15,261 bases of DNA from an uncultured Clostridium sp. (GCA_947057875.1 CAMSEX010000015.1:1-15261), one strand, 5' to 3'. Positions 1 to 6,220 are shown, counted from the stretch's first letter. Notes: generated by a model from the sequence alone, not told the origin. A program made the numbers and translations.

Positions 1-47
1 CTACACTATAACCTACACTCTTTCCCTACACGACGCTCTTCCGATCT
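1..47 (+). other. Illumina TruSeq dual-index adapter (contamination)
   Basis: Bases 15-47 match the 33-base TruSeq read-1 adapter, which ends in CGCTCTTCCGATCT. Bases 1-6 (CTACAC) match the end of the P5 segment. Bases 7-14 (TATAACCT) sit exactly where the eight-base i5 index belongs and differ by one base from index D501 (TATAGCCT, from memory). The whole 47 bases are therefore untrimmed library adapter and genomic sequence starts at 48. No gene, promoter or repeat should be read from this stretch. Confidence 0.97.
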
Positions 48-569
48 TTAACAAAAGAGATTATGGATAATTTCACGTTTACCATCGATGATGCAGATGC
101 TGATGTAGATACTTCAAATTTAGCAAAAGACCGCTATTTTGTTTGGAATATTAATCGATTAAATCCGGGTTCAATGGCTATTTTGAATTATACTTTGAAA
201 ATTAAAGATATGCAAAATAGAGATATTTTTGATAAAATTATTTCCGTTAATGATAAAATAGATATTTCTTATAAAGATGGTTTAGATAATGAAAAAAATG
301 AAACAGAGCCTTCTAGTCCACAAGTGAAGTTGACAGGAAAAAAAGTAGAAAATAACACAAATACGAATACAAATACGAATCATACGAATACAAATAAAAA
401 TAATACGCCAAATGCAAATACAAACAAAAATGCAACAGATAACACAACCGCGCCAACTACTTTGCCTAAAGCAGGTTCAAAAATATTAATCGCAATTACA
501 TTAGGAGTAGCCATTATAGGTGGATTTGTGTTATATGTTAATTATCGAAAATTAGATGATGTAAAATAA
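48..569 (+). CDS. C-terminal part of a sortase-anchored surface protein (5' truncated)
   Basis: The frame is open from the first genomic base (codons L-T-K-E-I before the Met at 63), so this is the tail of a longer gene cut by the contig end. Numbering from the Met at 63, residues 1-90 look like a beta-rich extracellular domain of the kind found in von Willebrand-type or DUF11-like Gram-positive adhesins, with a W-x-I-x-x-L-x-P-G pattern and a Y-T-L-K-I-K-D strand. Residues 95-133 are an Asn/Thr-rich wall-spanning linker. LPKAG at 134-138 is an LPxTG variant with Ala for Thr; it is followed by a hydrophobic helix (140-158) and a short tail containing RK. Sortase would cleave in this motif and attach the protein to peptidoglycan. 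The Met at 63 has no convincing ribosome binding site, which supports truncation. The ligand is unknown. Confidence 0.8.
   Translation, partial: LTKEIMDNFTFTIDDADADVDTSNLAKDRYFVWNINRLNPGSMAILNYTLKIKDMQNRDIFDKIISVNDKIDISYKDGLDNEKNETEPSSPQVKLTGKKVENNTNTNTNTNHTNTNKNNTPNANTNKNATDNTTAPTTLPKAGSKILIAITLGVAIIGGFVLYVNYRKLDDVK
351..439 (+). repeat. Low-complexity Asn/Thr codon repeat
   Basis: Degenerate six- and twelve-base units of the type ACAAATACGAAT encode a run of Asn-Thr dipeptides in the wall-spanning linker of the surface protein. Such linkers change length by slippage, so strain variation is likely here. Confidence 0.7.
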
Positions 570-573
570 GGTG

Positions 574-604
574 AAATGGGGAAGATAAAGGGCTTCCTCA
601 TTTT
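574..604 (+). terminator. Intrinsic terminator of the surface-protein gene
   Basis: An 11-bp stem (574-584 with 593-603, one G-T wobble) encloses an eight-base loop and ends in TTTT. It starts five bases after the stop codon. The T-run is short, so termination may be incomplete. Confidence 0.6.
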
Positions 605-697
605 GAAATAAGAAACTAAAAATTCACACAAAAGACACAAAATTTTAATATTATTTTTATAATTTATTTATAAAATCATACTATAACAAGAGAGGAG

Positions 698-1390
698 ATG
701 ATTGTTAAGATAGACATATTATTAGCACCAAAAAGTAAATATGGAAAAAATGGATTAAATATAAAAGATAATAAATTTGGGCAGCTAATGAATTTATACT
801 CACTCGCTATGAGAGAGGTCGAGGAAAAAGTAAATTCAATTAATCAGGATTACACAGAAATTTATGGGCATGATTTGATTAATCATGTTGTGTGCAGAGT
901 TAAAACTCCTGAGAGCATTATCAAGAAAATGAAACGCAAAGATTATGAATTAACTTACAAGAACCTAATAGAAAATATTAATGATATAGCAGGTGTGAGA
1001 ATCATTTGCCCATTTAAAGCAAATGTTTTTGAAGTGGTTGATGTGATTAGAGAATTTGAAAATTGTAAAATCATTCGTGAGAAGGATTATGTGACAAATC
1101 CAAAGAAAACAGGCTATTCAAGTTATCATATGATAGTGGAAGTTCCAGTTGAATTAGACGGCACAAAGTTATATCCTAAAGTTGAAATACAAATTCGTAC
1201 CATGGCGATGGATTTTTGGGCGACGTTAGAACATGAAATTAAGTATAAGTCAAATGGAAAAATCTCAGAGAGAATATCAAAGGAACTTGTTACTTATGCA
1301 AAAATTATTAATAAAATTGATAATCGATTAATGAAGATTCACAATAAACGATTTAGAGGTAGGATTAAATTAATCAATAAGAAAAACTAG
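698..1390 (+). CDS. GTP pyrophosphokinase, small alarmone synthetase (RelQ/YjbM type)
   Basis: Transfers pyrophosphate from ATP to GDP or GTP to make (p)ppGpp, the stringent-response alarmone. At 230 aa it holds only a RelA/SpoT synthetase domain, with no HD hydrolase, TGS or ACT domain, as in the small alarmone synthetases of Firmicutes. Visible family motifs are the substrate-binding stretch K69-TPESIIKKMKRK, DIAGVRIICPF (96-106), K129-DY with GYSSYH (139-144), and VEIQIRTMAMDFWATLEH (162-179). The ATG at 698 directly abuts GAGGAG (692-697), an unusually short spacing; the next in-frame Met is at 788 and would remove only the non-conserved N-terminus. The gene stands alone between two terminators, with no clear promoter beyond AT-rich sequence at 620-665. 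The family is secure; which subclass (RelQ or RelP) it belongs to is not. Confidence 0.88.
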   Translation: MIVKIDILLAPKSKYGKNGLNIKDNKFGQLMNLYSLAMREVEEKVNSINQDYTEIYGHDLINHVVCRVKTPESIIKKMKRKDYELTYKNLIENINDIAGVRIICPFKANVFEVVDVIREFENCKIIREKDYVTNPKKTGYSSYHMIVEVPVELDGTKLYPKVEIQIRTMAMDFWATLEHEIKYKSNGKISERISKELVTYAKIINKIDNRLMKIHNKRFRGRIKLINKKN

Positions 1391-1423
1391 AAGAGGTTAG
1401 ATATCAAAATCTAACCTCTTTTA
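1391..1423. terminator. Bidirectional intrinsic terminator
   Basis: A perfect 12-bp stem (1391-1402 with 1409-1420) with the six-base loop ATCAAA lies between the convergent alarmone-synthetase and XRE genes. T-rich sequence follows on the plus strand, and a T-run (from the A-run at 1382-1386) follows on the minus strand, so it can serve both genes. Confidence 0.8.
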
Positions 1424-1441
1424 AATATTATTGCCTATTTT

Positions 1442-1783
1442 TTATCTATTTGCCATTAGGTGGATTAAGTCAACAATTAATTTTTTATCGTAACTAGAAA
1501 GTTTTTCAAAGTCACTGTGCACTAATTCCGATATAGAATGGCAATTATCATCTAAGTATTTATTTAATAAATGAGCGGGTGCGATTTGGAAAGTATTGCA
1601 AATATCGAGTAAAGCAAGACAACCAGGAATGCTGTTTCCTTTTTCGATTTCGTAGATATAATTGGGCGATAAGTTTGTTTTTTCAGCAAATTGCTCACGT
1701 GATAATTTCTTAGATTTTCGTAAATCTAAAATTTGGTTTCCAATATAATGTGCAAATTCATTTTTGCGATTGTCAATTTCCAT
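1442..1783 (-). CDS. XRE-family helix-turn-helix transcriptional regulator
   Basis: A 113-aa protein with one Cro/C1-type DNA-binding domain, covering roughly residues 15-70: I-L-D-L-R-K-S-K-K-L-S-R-E-Q-F-A-E-K-T, then the turn N-L-S-P-N-Y-I-Y-E-I-E-K-G. A C-terminal helical stretch (about 80-113) probably mediates dimerisation. The start at 1783 is chosen because GGGAGG lies at normal spacing just upstream; the frame continues open upstream, but that part would be hydrophobic, low-complexity sequence made from AT-rich intergenic DNA. A 22-bp palindrome 41-62 bp upstream is a likely binding site for the protein itself. Targets beyond itself are unknown; the envelope operon on the other side of the intergenic region is one candidate. 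Confidence 0.85.
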   Translation of the reverse strand: MEIDNRKNEFAHYIGNQILDLRKSKKLSREQFAEKTNLSPNYIYEIEKGNSIPGCLALLDICNTFQIAPAHLLNKYLDDNCHSISELVHSDFEKLSSYDKKLIVDLIHLMANR

Positions 1784-1823
1784 TTTATCAACCTCCCAAA
1801 AATCTTCTTTTCTTATTATATAT

Positions 1824-1845
1824 TGTTTATAAATCTTTATAAACA
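1824..1845. promoter_or_regulatory. 22-bp perfect palindrome, candidate XRE operator
   Basis: TGTTTATAAA-TC-TTTATAAACA is a perfect 10-2-10 inverted repeat in the region where the minus-strand promoter of the XRE gene should lie (a TATAAT on the minus strand is at about 1815-1820). Its position suggests autorepression. The AT-rich composition weakens the statistics, but ten perfect pairs is longer than expected by chance in 200 bp. Confidence 0.5.
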
Positions 1846-1905
1846 CAAAATATATGTAAAAAATATCAAAAATATACAATATTATGTTAAAAATCTATTT
1901 ACTTT

Positions 1906-1934
1906 TTGGAAAATAAATGATAATATTATATTAA
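1906..1934 (+). promoter_or_regulatory. Possible promoter of the envelope operon
   Basis: TTGGAA (1906-1911), a 17-bp spacer, then TATTAA (1929-1934). Each box matches the SigA consensus at four or more positions. It would give a leader of about 60 bases before the TM2 gene. Several other AT-rich near matches exist in this interval. Confidence 0.3.
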
Positions 1935-2003
1935 ATTCTGACAAAATATAACAATATTTACGAAAAAATATGTATTAAAATGAGGAAATAGAAGGAGGAA
2001 AAT

Positions 2004-2213
2004 ATGAAAAGTGAGAAGGATTGGCTGGTTACATTGCTACTGAGTTTGTTTATTGGAACTTTGGGAATACACAGATTTTATGTTGGTAAAATTGGGACTG
2101 GAATTTTGCAACTAATCACATTGGGGGGATGTGGTGTATGGACTTTGATTGACATTATTATGGTCGCAACAGGGAACTTTATGGACAAAGATGGAAATGC
2201 GATTCAAAATTAA
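2004..2213 (+). CDS. TM2 domain-containing membrane protein
   Basis: A 69-aa protein that is essentially one TM2 domain. It has a first membrane helix (about residues 7-23) with G-x-x-G-I-H-R-F-Y-V-G, then K-I-G-T-G-I-L-Q-L, a second helix around G-V-W-T-L-I-D-I-I-M-V, and the terminal D-K-D-G-N box typical of the family. Start support is AAGGAGGAAAAT-ATG. It is first in a run of six same-strand genes ending with PspA and a GIDE-domain protein. Bacterial TM2 proteins have no settled biochemical role; the context points to envelope maintenance. Confidence 0.9.
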   Translation: MKSEKDWLVTLLLSLFIGTLGIHRFYVGKIGTGILQLITLGGCGVWTLIDIIMVATGNFMDKDGNAIQN

Positions 2214-2472
2214 ATTATTTGTAATATTAAATTTTATTTTATTAATGATTTTATATGTGATACCAATAGAAAGCCCATTTTTACAAAATATATGCATAAT
2301 AAAGAAAATAACTGGAAATAAATGCTGGAATTGTGGGATGACAAGAGCATTTTTGTCTGTTTTGCATTTTAATTTTGAGTTAGCGTATAGGTATAATGCC
2401 AGAGTGATTGTTGTATTTCCAATAACGATTGTTTTGTATTTATATGATTGGTATCAATATATAAAATCATAA
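2191..2472 (+). CDS. DUF2752 family membrane protein
   Basis: About 93 aa. An N-terminal membrane helix (roughly residues 7-25) precedes the DUF2752 signature: W-N-C-G-M-T-R-A-F, then L-x-F-N-F-E-L-A-Y-R-Y-N-A, followed by a second hydrophobic helix (about 67-82) and Y-D-W-Y-Q-Y. The two conserved cysteines flank Trp-Asn. The frame overlaps the end of the TM2 gene, and starts at 2191 or 2197 (both ATG) would give a 23- or 17-base overlap, which suggests translational coupling; neither has a strong separate ribosome binding site. The function of the family is unknown, but it is often found near TM2 proteins. Confidence 0.75.
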   Translation: MEMRFKIKLFVILNFILLMILYVIPIESPFLQNICIIKKITGNKCWNCGMTRAFLSVLHFNFELAYRYNARVIVVFPITIVLYLYDWYQYIKS

Positions 2473-2487
2473 GAAGGAGGTTTTAAA

Positions 2488-2811
2488 ATGAGTGAAAAGT
2501 CGAAATCAATTTTGGCATATCTTTTTGGTTGGATAGGAGGTTTAGTGGTTTTATTTGTGGTAAAAGAAAATGAAAGAAATACAAAATTCCATGCTGCTCA
2601 AGCAATTGTAATAGGGCTTGGTTATCTTTTCATTACAATAGCATATCGCTATATACCAATAGCAATTCCTTTTTTTAGCATGATTTTGTGGGGGCTTTAT
2701 ATTGTGGCGATTATTATGGGAATTAGCAAAGCAAATAAAGAAGAAGAGCCAGAATTGCCTGTGATTGGAAATATTGCTAAATCAATATTTAGCACAAAAA
2801 TTGAAGAGTAA
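2488..2811 (+). CDS. DUF4870 (Tic20-like) membrane protein
   Basis: A 107-aa protein with three hydrophobic helices at roughly 8-25, 40-58 and 62-80. The K-E-N-E-R-N-T-K-F-H-A-A-Q-A-I segment between helices 1 and 2 is the hallmark of DUF4870/Tic20-like proteins. The C-terminus is charged and cytoplasmic by the positive-inside rule. Start support is AAGGAGGTTTTAAA-ATG, 15 bases after the preceding stop. In other bacteria such genes accompany TM2 and PspA-type genes; a biochemical activity has not been assigned. Confidence 0.85.
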   Translation: MSEKSKSILAYLFGWIGGLVVLFVVKENERNTKFHAAQAIVIGLGYLFITIAYRYIPIAIPFFSMILWGLYIVAIIMGISKANKEEEPELPVIGNIAKSIFSTKIEE

Positions 2812-2837
2812 TAAGAATTTTAAGAAAGGGGCAAAAA

Positions 2838-3278
2838 ATGTCAAAAAAGAACAAAAGTGTGTCAGAAGAATTAGATGATATGAGATCCTATAAAAGTTTG
2901 AATTCAAGTTCTAGTGGAAATGAATTATTGCATTTTTTTGTTGGGATGATTTTGCTAGGTGCAGGTTTGTTTTTGCTCAGCAAAAGAGTCACAGTACATA
3001 GTAGCTGGTATGTGTGGCATTTGGGTGGATTGAATATGTCTTCTGCAACAGTGACAATACCACTAATTATAGGAATTATATGGTACTTTTTTAATAGCAA
3101 ATCGATTGGAGCGAAGTTGCTGATTTTACTTAGTGTAGTATTTTTGATATTGAGTATTATTATGAGTATTAGAATTAATTTTGTGACAACATCCATGTTT
3201 GATTATGTGTTAATGTTTGGAATAATAGCTGCGGGTAGTGGTTTATTGTTAAAAGTGTTATTTAAAAAAAGAGATTGA
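2838..3278 (+). CDS. Four-helix membrane protein of unknown function
   Basis: I do not recognise the family. The 146-aa protein has a hydrophilic, Ser-rich N-terminus (1-28) and then four likely membrane helices near residues 30-48, 70-87, 92-112 and 121-140. It ends in K-K-R-D. A polar loop between helices 1 and 2 contains S-S-W-Y-V-W-H-L-G-G. AAGAAAGGGGC precedes the ATG. Its stop codon lies only 14 bases before the pspA start, so the two are probably co-translated. The position suggests a membrane partner for PspA, in the way PspB/C or LiaF-type proteins serve elsewhere, but no sequence similarity to those is visible. Confidence 0.75.
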   Translation: MSKKNKSVSEELDDMRSYKSLNSSSSGNELLHFFVGMILLGAGLFLLSKRVTVHSSWYVWHLGGLNMSSATVTIPLIIGIIWYFFNSKSIGAKLLILLSVVFLILSIIMSIRINFVTTSMFDYVLMFGIIAAGSGLLLKVLFKKRD

Positions 3279-3292
3279 AGGAGGAATTGAAA

Positions 3293-3964
3293 ATGGCAAT
3301 TTTTGAAAGAATGAGCGATTTGGTAAGAGCAAATGTCAACGATTTGATTGACAAGGCGGAAAATCCAGAAAAAATGGTAAAACAAATTATTATTGATATG
3401 GAAGAACAATTGAGAAAGGCAACACAAGGTTTGGGAACAGCAATGGGAAGTCATAATCAAGTGAAAAAGCAATTAGAAATGGCGCAAGAGCAATCGAATG
3501 TATGGCAAGAAAAAGCAAAGGCTTGTTTAGAACAAGGAAATGAAGAATTGGCGAAAAAAGCACTCGAAAATAAAGTTGAGCAAGATAAAATGGTGACACA
3601 ATATCAAGAAATGACGGCTTTAATGGAGGCTCAAGTAAATGAAATAAAGTCACAAATTGAAATTTTGAAGCAAAAGTTGGAAGAGGCGAGAAGCAAACAA
3701 ACAATGCTTACAGCCAGAAGTCAAATGGCGGATGCAAAGTCACAAATGGCGAAAACGCTTGGCAACATGGATAGTAAAAGCGCTTTTGCAAAAATGGATA
3801 AAATGGAGCAGAAAATTGCAGAAAAAGAGGCAGAGGCGAATGCTTTTTCAGAAATATCAGGCGTGCAAGAAAGTGAAAATGACCCATTTGTGCAAATGGA
3901 TCAAGAAAATAGTGTCAATGAAGAATTAGAGAAATTGAAAAAACAAATGAATAACGATAATTAG
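3293..3964 (+). CDS. pspA: PspA/IM30 family envelope-stress protein
   Basis: A 223-aa ESCRT-III-like protein that binds and stabilises the inner face of the cytoplasmic membrane. The N-terminal amphipathic helix (MAIFERMSDLVRANVNDLID) is followed by the family sequence A-E-N-P-E-K-M-V-K-Q-I-I-I-D-M-E-E-Q-L-R-K-A and a long coiled coil (about 25-155) with little Pro or Gly. The tail from about 190 is acidic. The start at 3293 is preceded by GGAGG at good spacing and gives the canonical N-terminus; a TTG 18 bases upstream lies in front of that ribosome binding site and is unlikely. The gene follows an unknown membrane protein and is ten bases from a GIDE-domain protein, so a membrane-stress module is likely. 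Confidence 0.93.
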   Translation: MAIFERMSDLVRANVNDLIDKAENPEKMVKQIIIDMEEQLRKATQGLGTAMGSHNQVKKQLEMAQEQSNVWQEKAKACLEQGNEELAKKALENKVEQDKMVTQYQEMTALMEAQVNEIKSQIEILKQKLEEARSKQTMLTARSQMADAKSQMAKTLGNMDSKSAFAKMDKMEQKIAEKEAEANAFSEISGVQESENDPFVQMDQENSVNEELEKLKKQMNNDN

Positions 3965-3973
3965 GAGGATAGA

Positions 3974-4768
3974 ATGGAAATAATATTGCCGTTTTTACTG
4001 ATTATTGGAGGTTTAGTAAGTATTTTTTATATCCGTCCGAAAACAAAAAATCATATGATAGAAATACAATTTATGCAGACAAAAACAATCAGTGAATTGA
4101 AGAGTATGTTTGCTCAAATGGACGAAAATGGGCTTGGAAATGATTATAGAGAATATGTTGAATTAAAAGGCACGGTGTTGTCAAATAATTTAGTTGAGGC
4201 GCCGTTTTCGGGAAAAAAAGTTGTGTATTGTGATGCAAAGTTGGCACAAGTGACAGAAAGCAAAGAACAATATCGAGATAGTAATGGAAACTGGCAAACA
4301 CGAGTGAACAAAAGTGAAAATACGATTTCGAGCGAACAATCAAGTCAGGATATAGGAATGTTGGATGATAGTACAAGTGAGCCAGTTGTTTTAGAAATTA
4401 ATGCAACAGGTTGTAAATTGGATATTCCAAAAACTTTTGATCGATTTGAACCAAAAGGAAATTTGGGAAATTATCAATATTTTAAATCTTTTTCATGGAG
4501 TCGATTTGGAGCAGAAATGTTAGGATTTCGAATGACAGAAAAGACGATTGGAGCAAATCAGGCATTATATGTGATAGGAGAGGCATTTAAAGTAGGAAAT
4601 AAGCTTCATATTGGAAAACCACAAGATGCCAAAAAGCCATTTATTGTGACAACGAAAACAGAAGAGGATTTGGTTAATCAGTCAAAGCAAAACGAGATGT
4701 TTGCTTTGATGGGAGGAATTATAGCAATTGTGATTAGTATAATTTTATTAATGAAGGAAATTTTTTAA
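3974..4768 (+). CDS. GIDE-domain membrane protein (bacterial MUL1/MAPL-like, no RING)
   Basis: A 264-aa protein anchored by an N-terminal helix (3-19) and a C-terminal helix (about 243-262). The domain between them matches the GIDE fold in order: Y-V-E-L-K-G-T-V-L-S, then E-A-P-F-S-G-K-K-V-V-Y-C-D, a variable hydrophilic insert (about 95-130), a D-x-P-K-T-F-D-R-F-E strand, and E-K-T-I-G-A-N-Q-A-L-Y-V-I-G-E-A-F followed by K-P-F-I-V-T-T-K-T-E-E-D-L. In animals this domain belongs to the mitochondrial E3 ligase MUL1; the catalytic RING is absent here, as in bacterial members in general, so ligase activity is not implied. It is the last gene of the PspA operon and is followed at once by a terminator. 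GGAGG sits upstream of the ATG. Confidence 0.8.
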   Translation: MEIILPFLLIIGGLVSIFYIRPKTKNHMIEIQFMQTKTISELKSMFAQMDENGLGNDYREYVELKGTVLSNNLVEAPFSGKKVVYCDAKLAQVTESKEQYRDSNGNWQTRVNKSENTISSEQSSQDIGMLDDSTSEPVVLEINATGCKLDIPKTFDRFEPKGNLGNYQYFKSFSWSRFGAEMLGFRMTEKTIGANQALYVIGEAFKVGNKLHIGKPQDAKKPFIVTTKTEEDLVNQSKQNEMFALMGGIIAIVISIILLMKEIF

Positions 4769-4770
4769 AA

Positions 4771-4802
4771 AATAAGGCGAGCATTTGGCTCGCTTTATTT
4801 TT
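4771..4802. terminator. Bidirectional intrinsic terminator
   Basis: A 12-bp stem (4771-4782 with 4788-4799, one G-T wobble; GGCGAGC core) with the five-base loop ATTTG ends in a T-run. On the minus strand the A-rich flank (4767-4772) supplies a T-run, so it serves both the GIDE gene and the convergent coat gene, whose stop codon begins at 4803. Confidence 0.88.
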
Positions 4803-5046
4803 ACGCATTGGTGTAGTTATTTTTCGTTTGGTCGATTTTTTGTTGGTCAGCAGTGTCTGTTTTGTACCAACCTTTTTCAGCCATTAAATTATAAATATGA
4901 TTTTGTATATTTAAAGATTCGTTTAGGGCTTCTTTAAAGGCACAGTGAACTTCTGCAGTTGTACTTTCAATGGCTCCGTGAAGATACAAGTCACAAACAC
5001 CTTTAATGACTAATAATTCGTTTTCCATTAAATCTCTATCTTCCAT
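4801..5046 (-). CDS. CotF-like spore coat protein
   Basis: An 81-aa protein matching the Coat_F family: V-C-D-L-Y-L-H-G-A-I-E-S near residue 17, then helical V-H-C-A-F-K-E-A-L-N-E-S-L and I-Y-N-L-M-A-E-K-G-W-Y, the conserved end of the domain, followed by a short polar tail. Coat_F proteins are small helical proteins deposited in the endospore coat. AGGAGG lies seven bases before the ATG. It is the second gene of a two-gene unit whose first gene is also coat-like; the gap is ten bases. The hydrophilic tail lacks the long C-terminal repeats seen in some coat proteins. Confidence 0.82.
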   Translation of the reverse strand: MEDRDLMENELLVIKGVCDLYLHGAIESTTAEVHCAFKEALNESLNIQNHIYNLMAEKGWYKTDTADQQKIDQTKNNYTNA

Positions 5047-5056
5047 GATTTTCCTC

Positions 5057-5230
5057 CTATAATAAATTTTTAAATTTGTTTAATAATTCAGTGTGTTTGG
5101 TTTCCAAATCATTCATACAAGCGATTAATTTGCTATCTGTTAACTTTCCAGCTGTTTTTTTGGCACAACATTTCATAAATTTTTCATGACCTAAAGCGTC
5201 TTCTACATATAAAAGTTCTTTACTTGTCAA
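5057..5230 (-). CDS. Small CotF-like spore coat protein, TTG start
   Basis: A 57-aa helical protein reading T-S-K-E-L-L-Y-V-E-D-A-L-G-H-E-K-F, then a K-C-C-A-K-K stretch and a final helix. This resembles the N-terminal helices of clostridial Coat_F proteins, which commonly carry L-x-x-x-E-D-x-L-x-x-E. The start is a judgement: AGAGGTGAT is an excellent ribosome binding site placed six bases before TTG at 5230. An in-frame GTG at 5239 would extend the protein by three residues, but it overlaps that binding site. It is first in a pair with the coat gene at 4801-5046 and divergent from a Cys-rich DUF305-like gene. On the minus strand, CATATTCT at 5278-5285 resembles a SigE/SigK -10 element (CATAnnnT), consistent with mother-cell expression but weak alone. 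Confidence 0.68.
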   Translation of the reverse strand: MTSKELLYVEDALGHEKFMKCCAKKTAGKLTDSKLIACMNDLETKHTELLNKFKNLL

Positions 5231-5347
5231 TCGTATCACCTCTTTCTAGAATATAAAAATAGTATTGCCAAAATTTGAAAGAATATGCAAAAAAGTAGAA
5301 CGTTACTATGCAATTTTCTATATGATATAAATAAGGAGGAGAGATTT

Positions 5348-5914
5348 ATGAACTGTTGTATCATGTCAAGTTTGGAAAGGTACTTACGCCGTTTTAATGA
5401 AATTTTGGAACAAATGGCGAATCAGATGCTGTATCGAACATCCTTGGGGGATGTGACCATTGATTTTTGTGAATGTATGATACCACATCATCAAGCAGCA
5501 ATATACATGTGTAAAAATGTATTGCAATATACACAAAATGAAGATTTAAGGGAAATTTGCAATGAGATGATAGAAACACAACAAGAGGAGATTTGTCAAA
5601 TGGAACAAATTAAAAAATCAACTTGTGGATTTATCAATACACTGAGTGACACCAATATCTATATTTCACAATATTTGAATATCACAAGAAATATGATTTG
5701 CAGAATGAGGAATAGCCCGCAATGCTGCTGTGTTAATTTGAGTTTTATCAATGAAATGATACTACACCATGAAGGGGCCATTTGTATGTGTAAAAATGCG
5801 CTCCAATGTTGCATTGATCCGAGATTGGCAGAGGTATGTGAAAGAATTATTACAGAGCAAATGGAAGGTATTAGAAGATTAAAACAAATTCGTTGTATGA
5901 TTTGTAATGGGTAA
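5348..5914 (+). CDS. Cysteine-rich tandem DUF305-like protein
   Basis: A 188-aa protein with two homologous 50-residue units, about 39-88 and 132-181. Each carries the DUF305 signature: M-I-P-H-H-Q-A-A-I-Y-M-C-K-N in the first and M-I-L-H-H-E-G-A-I-C-M-C-K-N in the second, followed by D-x-R-x-x-E/A-x-C-x-x-x-I and a C-terminal Q-M-E helix. DUF305 proteins are helical bundles with paired His and Met residues, often linked to metal binding. There are 19 cysteines, about one in ten, including CC and CCC runs. No signal peptide is visible, so a cytosolic or spore location is likely. The start at 5348 follows AAGGAGGAG; an upstream in-frame ATG at 5285 has no binding site. Divergence from two coat genes suggests a spore role, which is inference. 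Confidence 0.78.
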   Translation: MNCCIMSSLERYLRRFNEILEQMANQMLYRTSLGDVTIDFCECMIPHHQAAIYMCKNVLQYTQNEDLREICNEMIETQQEEICQMEQIKKSTCGFINTLSDTNIYISQYLNITRNMICRMRNSPQCCCVNLSFINEMILHHEGAICMCKNALQCCIDPRLAEVCERIITEQMEGIRRLKQIRCMICNG

Positions 5915-5918
5915 AATT

Positions 5919-5952
5919 AAAATAAGATGTAGAAATCTACGTCTTATTTTTT
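5919..5952. terminator. Bidirectional terminator overlapping a stop codon
   Basis: A stem of about 14 bp (5919-5932 with 5937-5950, one T-G wobble) with a four-base loop ends in a T-run (5947-5952). The stop codon of the convergent XRE gene (5944-5946) lies inside the right arm, so the two genes share a very compact 3' end. Confidence 0.8.
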
Positions 5953-6192
5953 CCAGTCTTTTGCTTCTGCTTCTTCAAATCTTTTGTCAGAAAAAAATTC
6001 AGCTAGAGAAATATTAAGTGCTTGGCAAATATAAGATAAATTTTCGATTCGGATTGTTTTGGTTTTTCGATTTAAAATCAGTGTAATTGTAGAACGACAG
6101 ATGCCAGTTAATTCTTCTAATTGATAGGCAGTCAAATGATTATGTTTCATCAATTCTTTTATTTTAATTGCTATTAAGTCAGATAAATCCAT
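5944..6192 (-). CDS. Small XRE-family helix-turn-helix regulator
   Basis: An 82-aa, nearly pure Cro/C1-type DNA-binding domain: I-A-I-K-I-K-E-L-M-K-H-N-H-L-T-A-Y-Q-L-E-E-L-T-G, recognition segment I-C-R-S-T-I-T-L-I-L-N-R-K-T-K, then L-S-Y-I-C-Q-A-L-N-I-S-L-A-E-F-F, the typical family ending. The start at 6192 is preceded by AAAGGAGAC; an in-frame ATG 30 bases upstream has no such site. It is divergent from a three-gene unknown operon, and the 120-bp gap holds a perfect 7-2-7 inverted repeat placed on the -35 box of that operon. Control of both promoters is the simplest reading. A peptide or metabolite ligand domain is absent. Confidence 0.85.
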   Translation of the reverse strand: MDLSDLIAIKIKELMKHNHLTAYQLEELTGICRSTITLILNRKTKTIRIENLSYICQALNISLAEFFSDKRFEEAEAKDWKK

Positions 6193-6220
6193 ATTGTCTC
6201 CTTTGTATCGTATTATTTGC

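Noticed and set aside
1733..1951. Plus-strand open frame over the XRE start and its upstream region
   Set aside because: It runs antisense to the XRE gene and then through AT-rich intergenic DNA; its Ile/Asn/Lys/Phe composition is what such DNA gives by chance.
5303..5331. TTACTA-17-TATAAA promoter before the DUF305-like gene
   Set aside because: The boxes are good, but transcription would start inside the ribosome binding site (5333-5341), leaving no usable leader.
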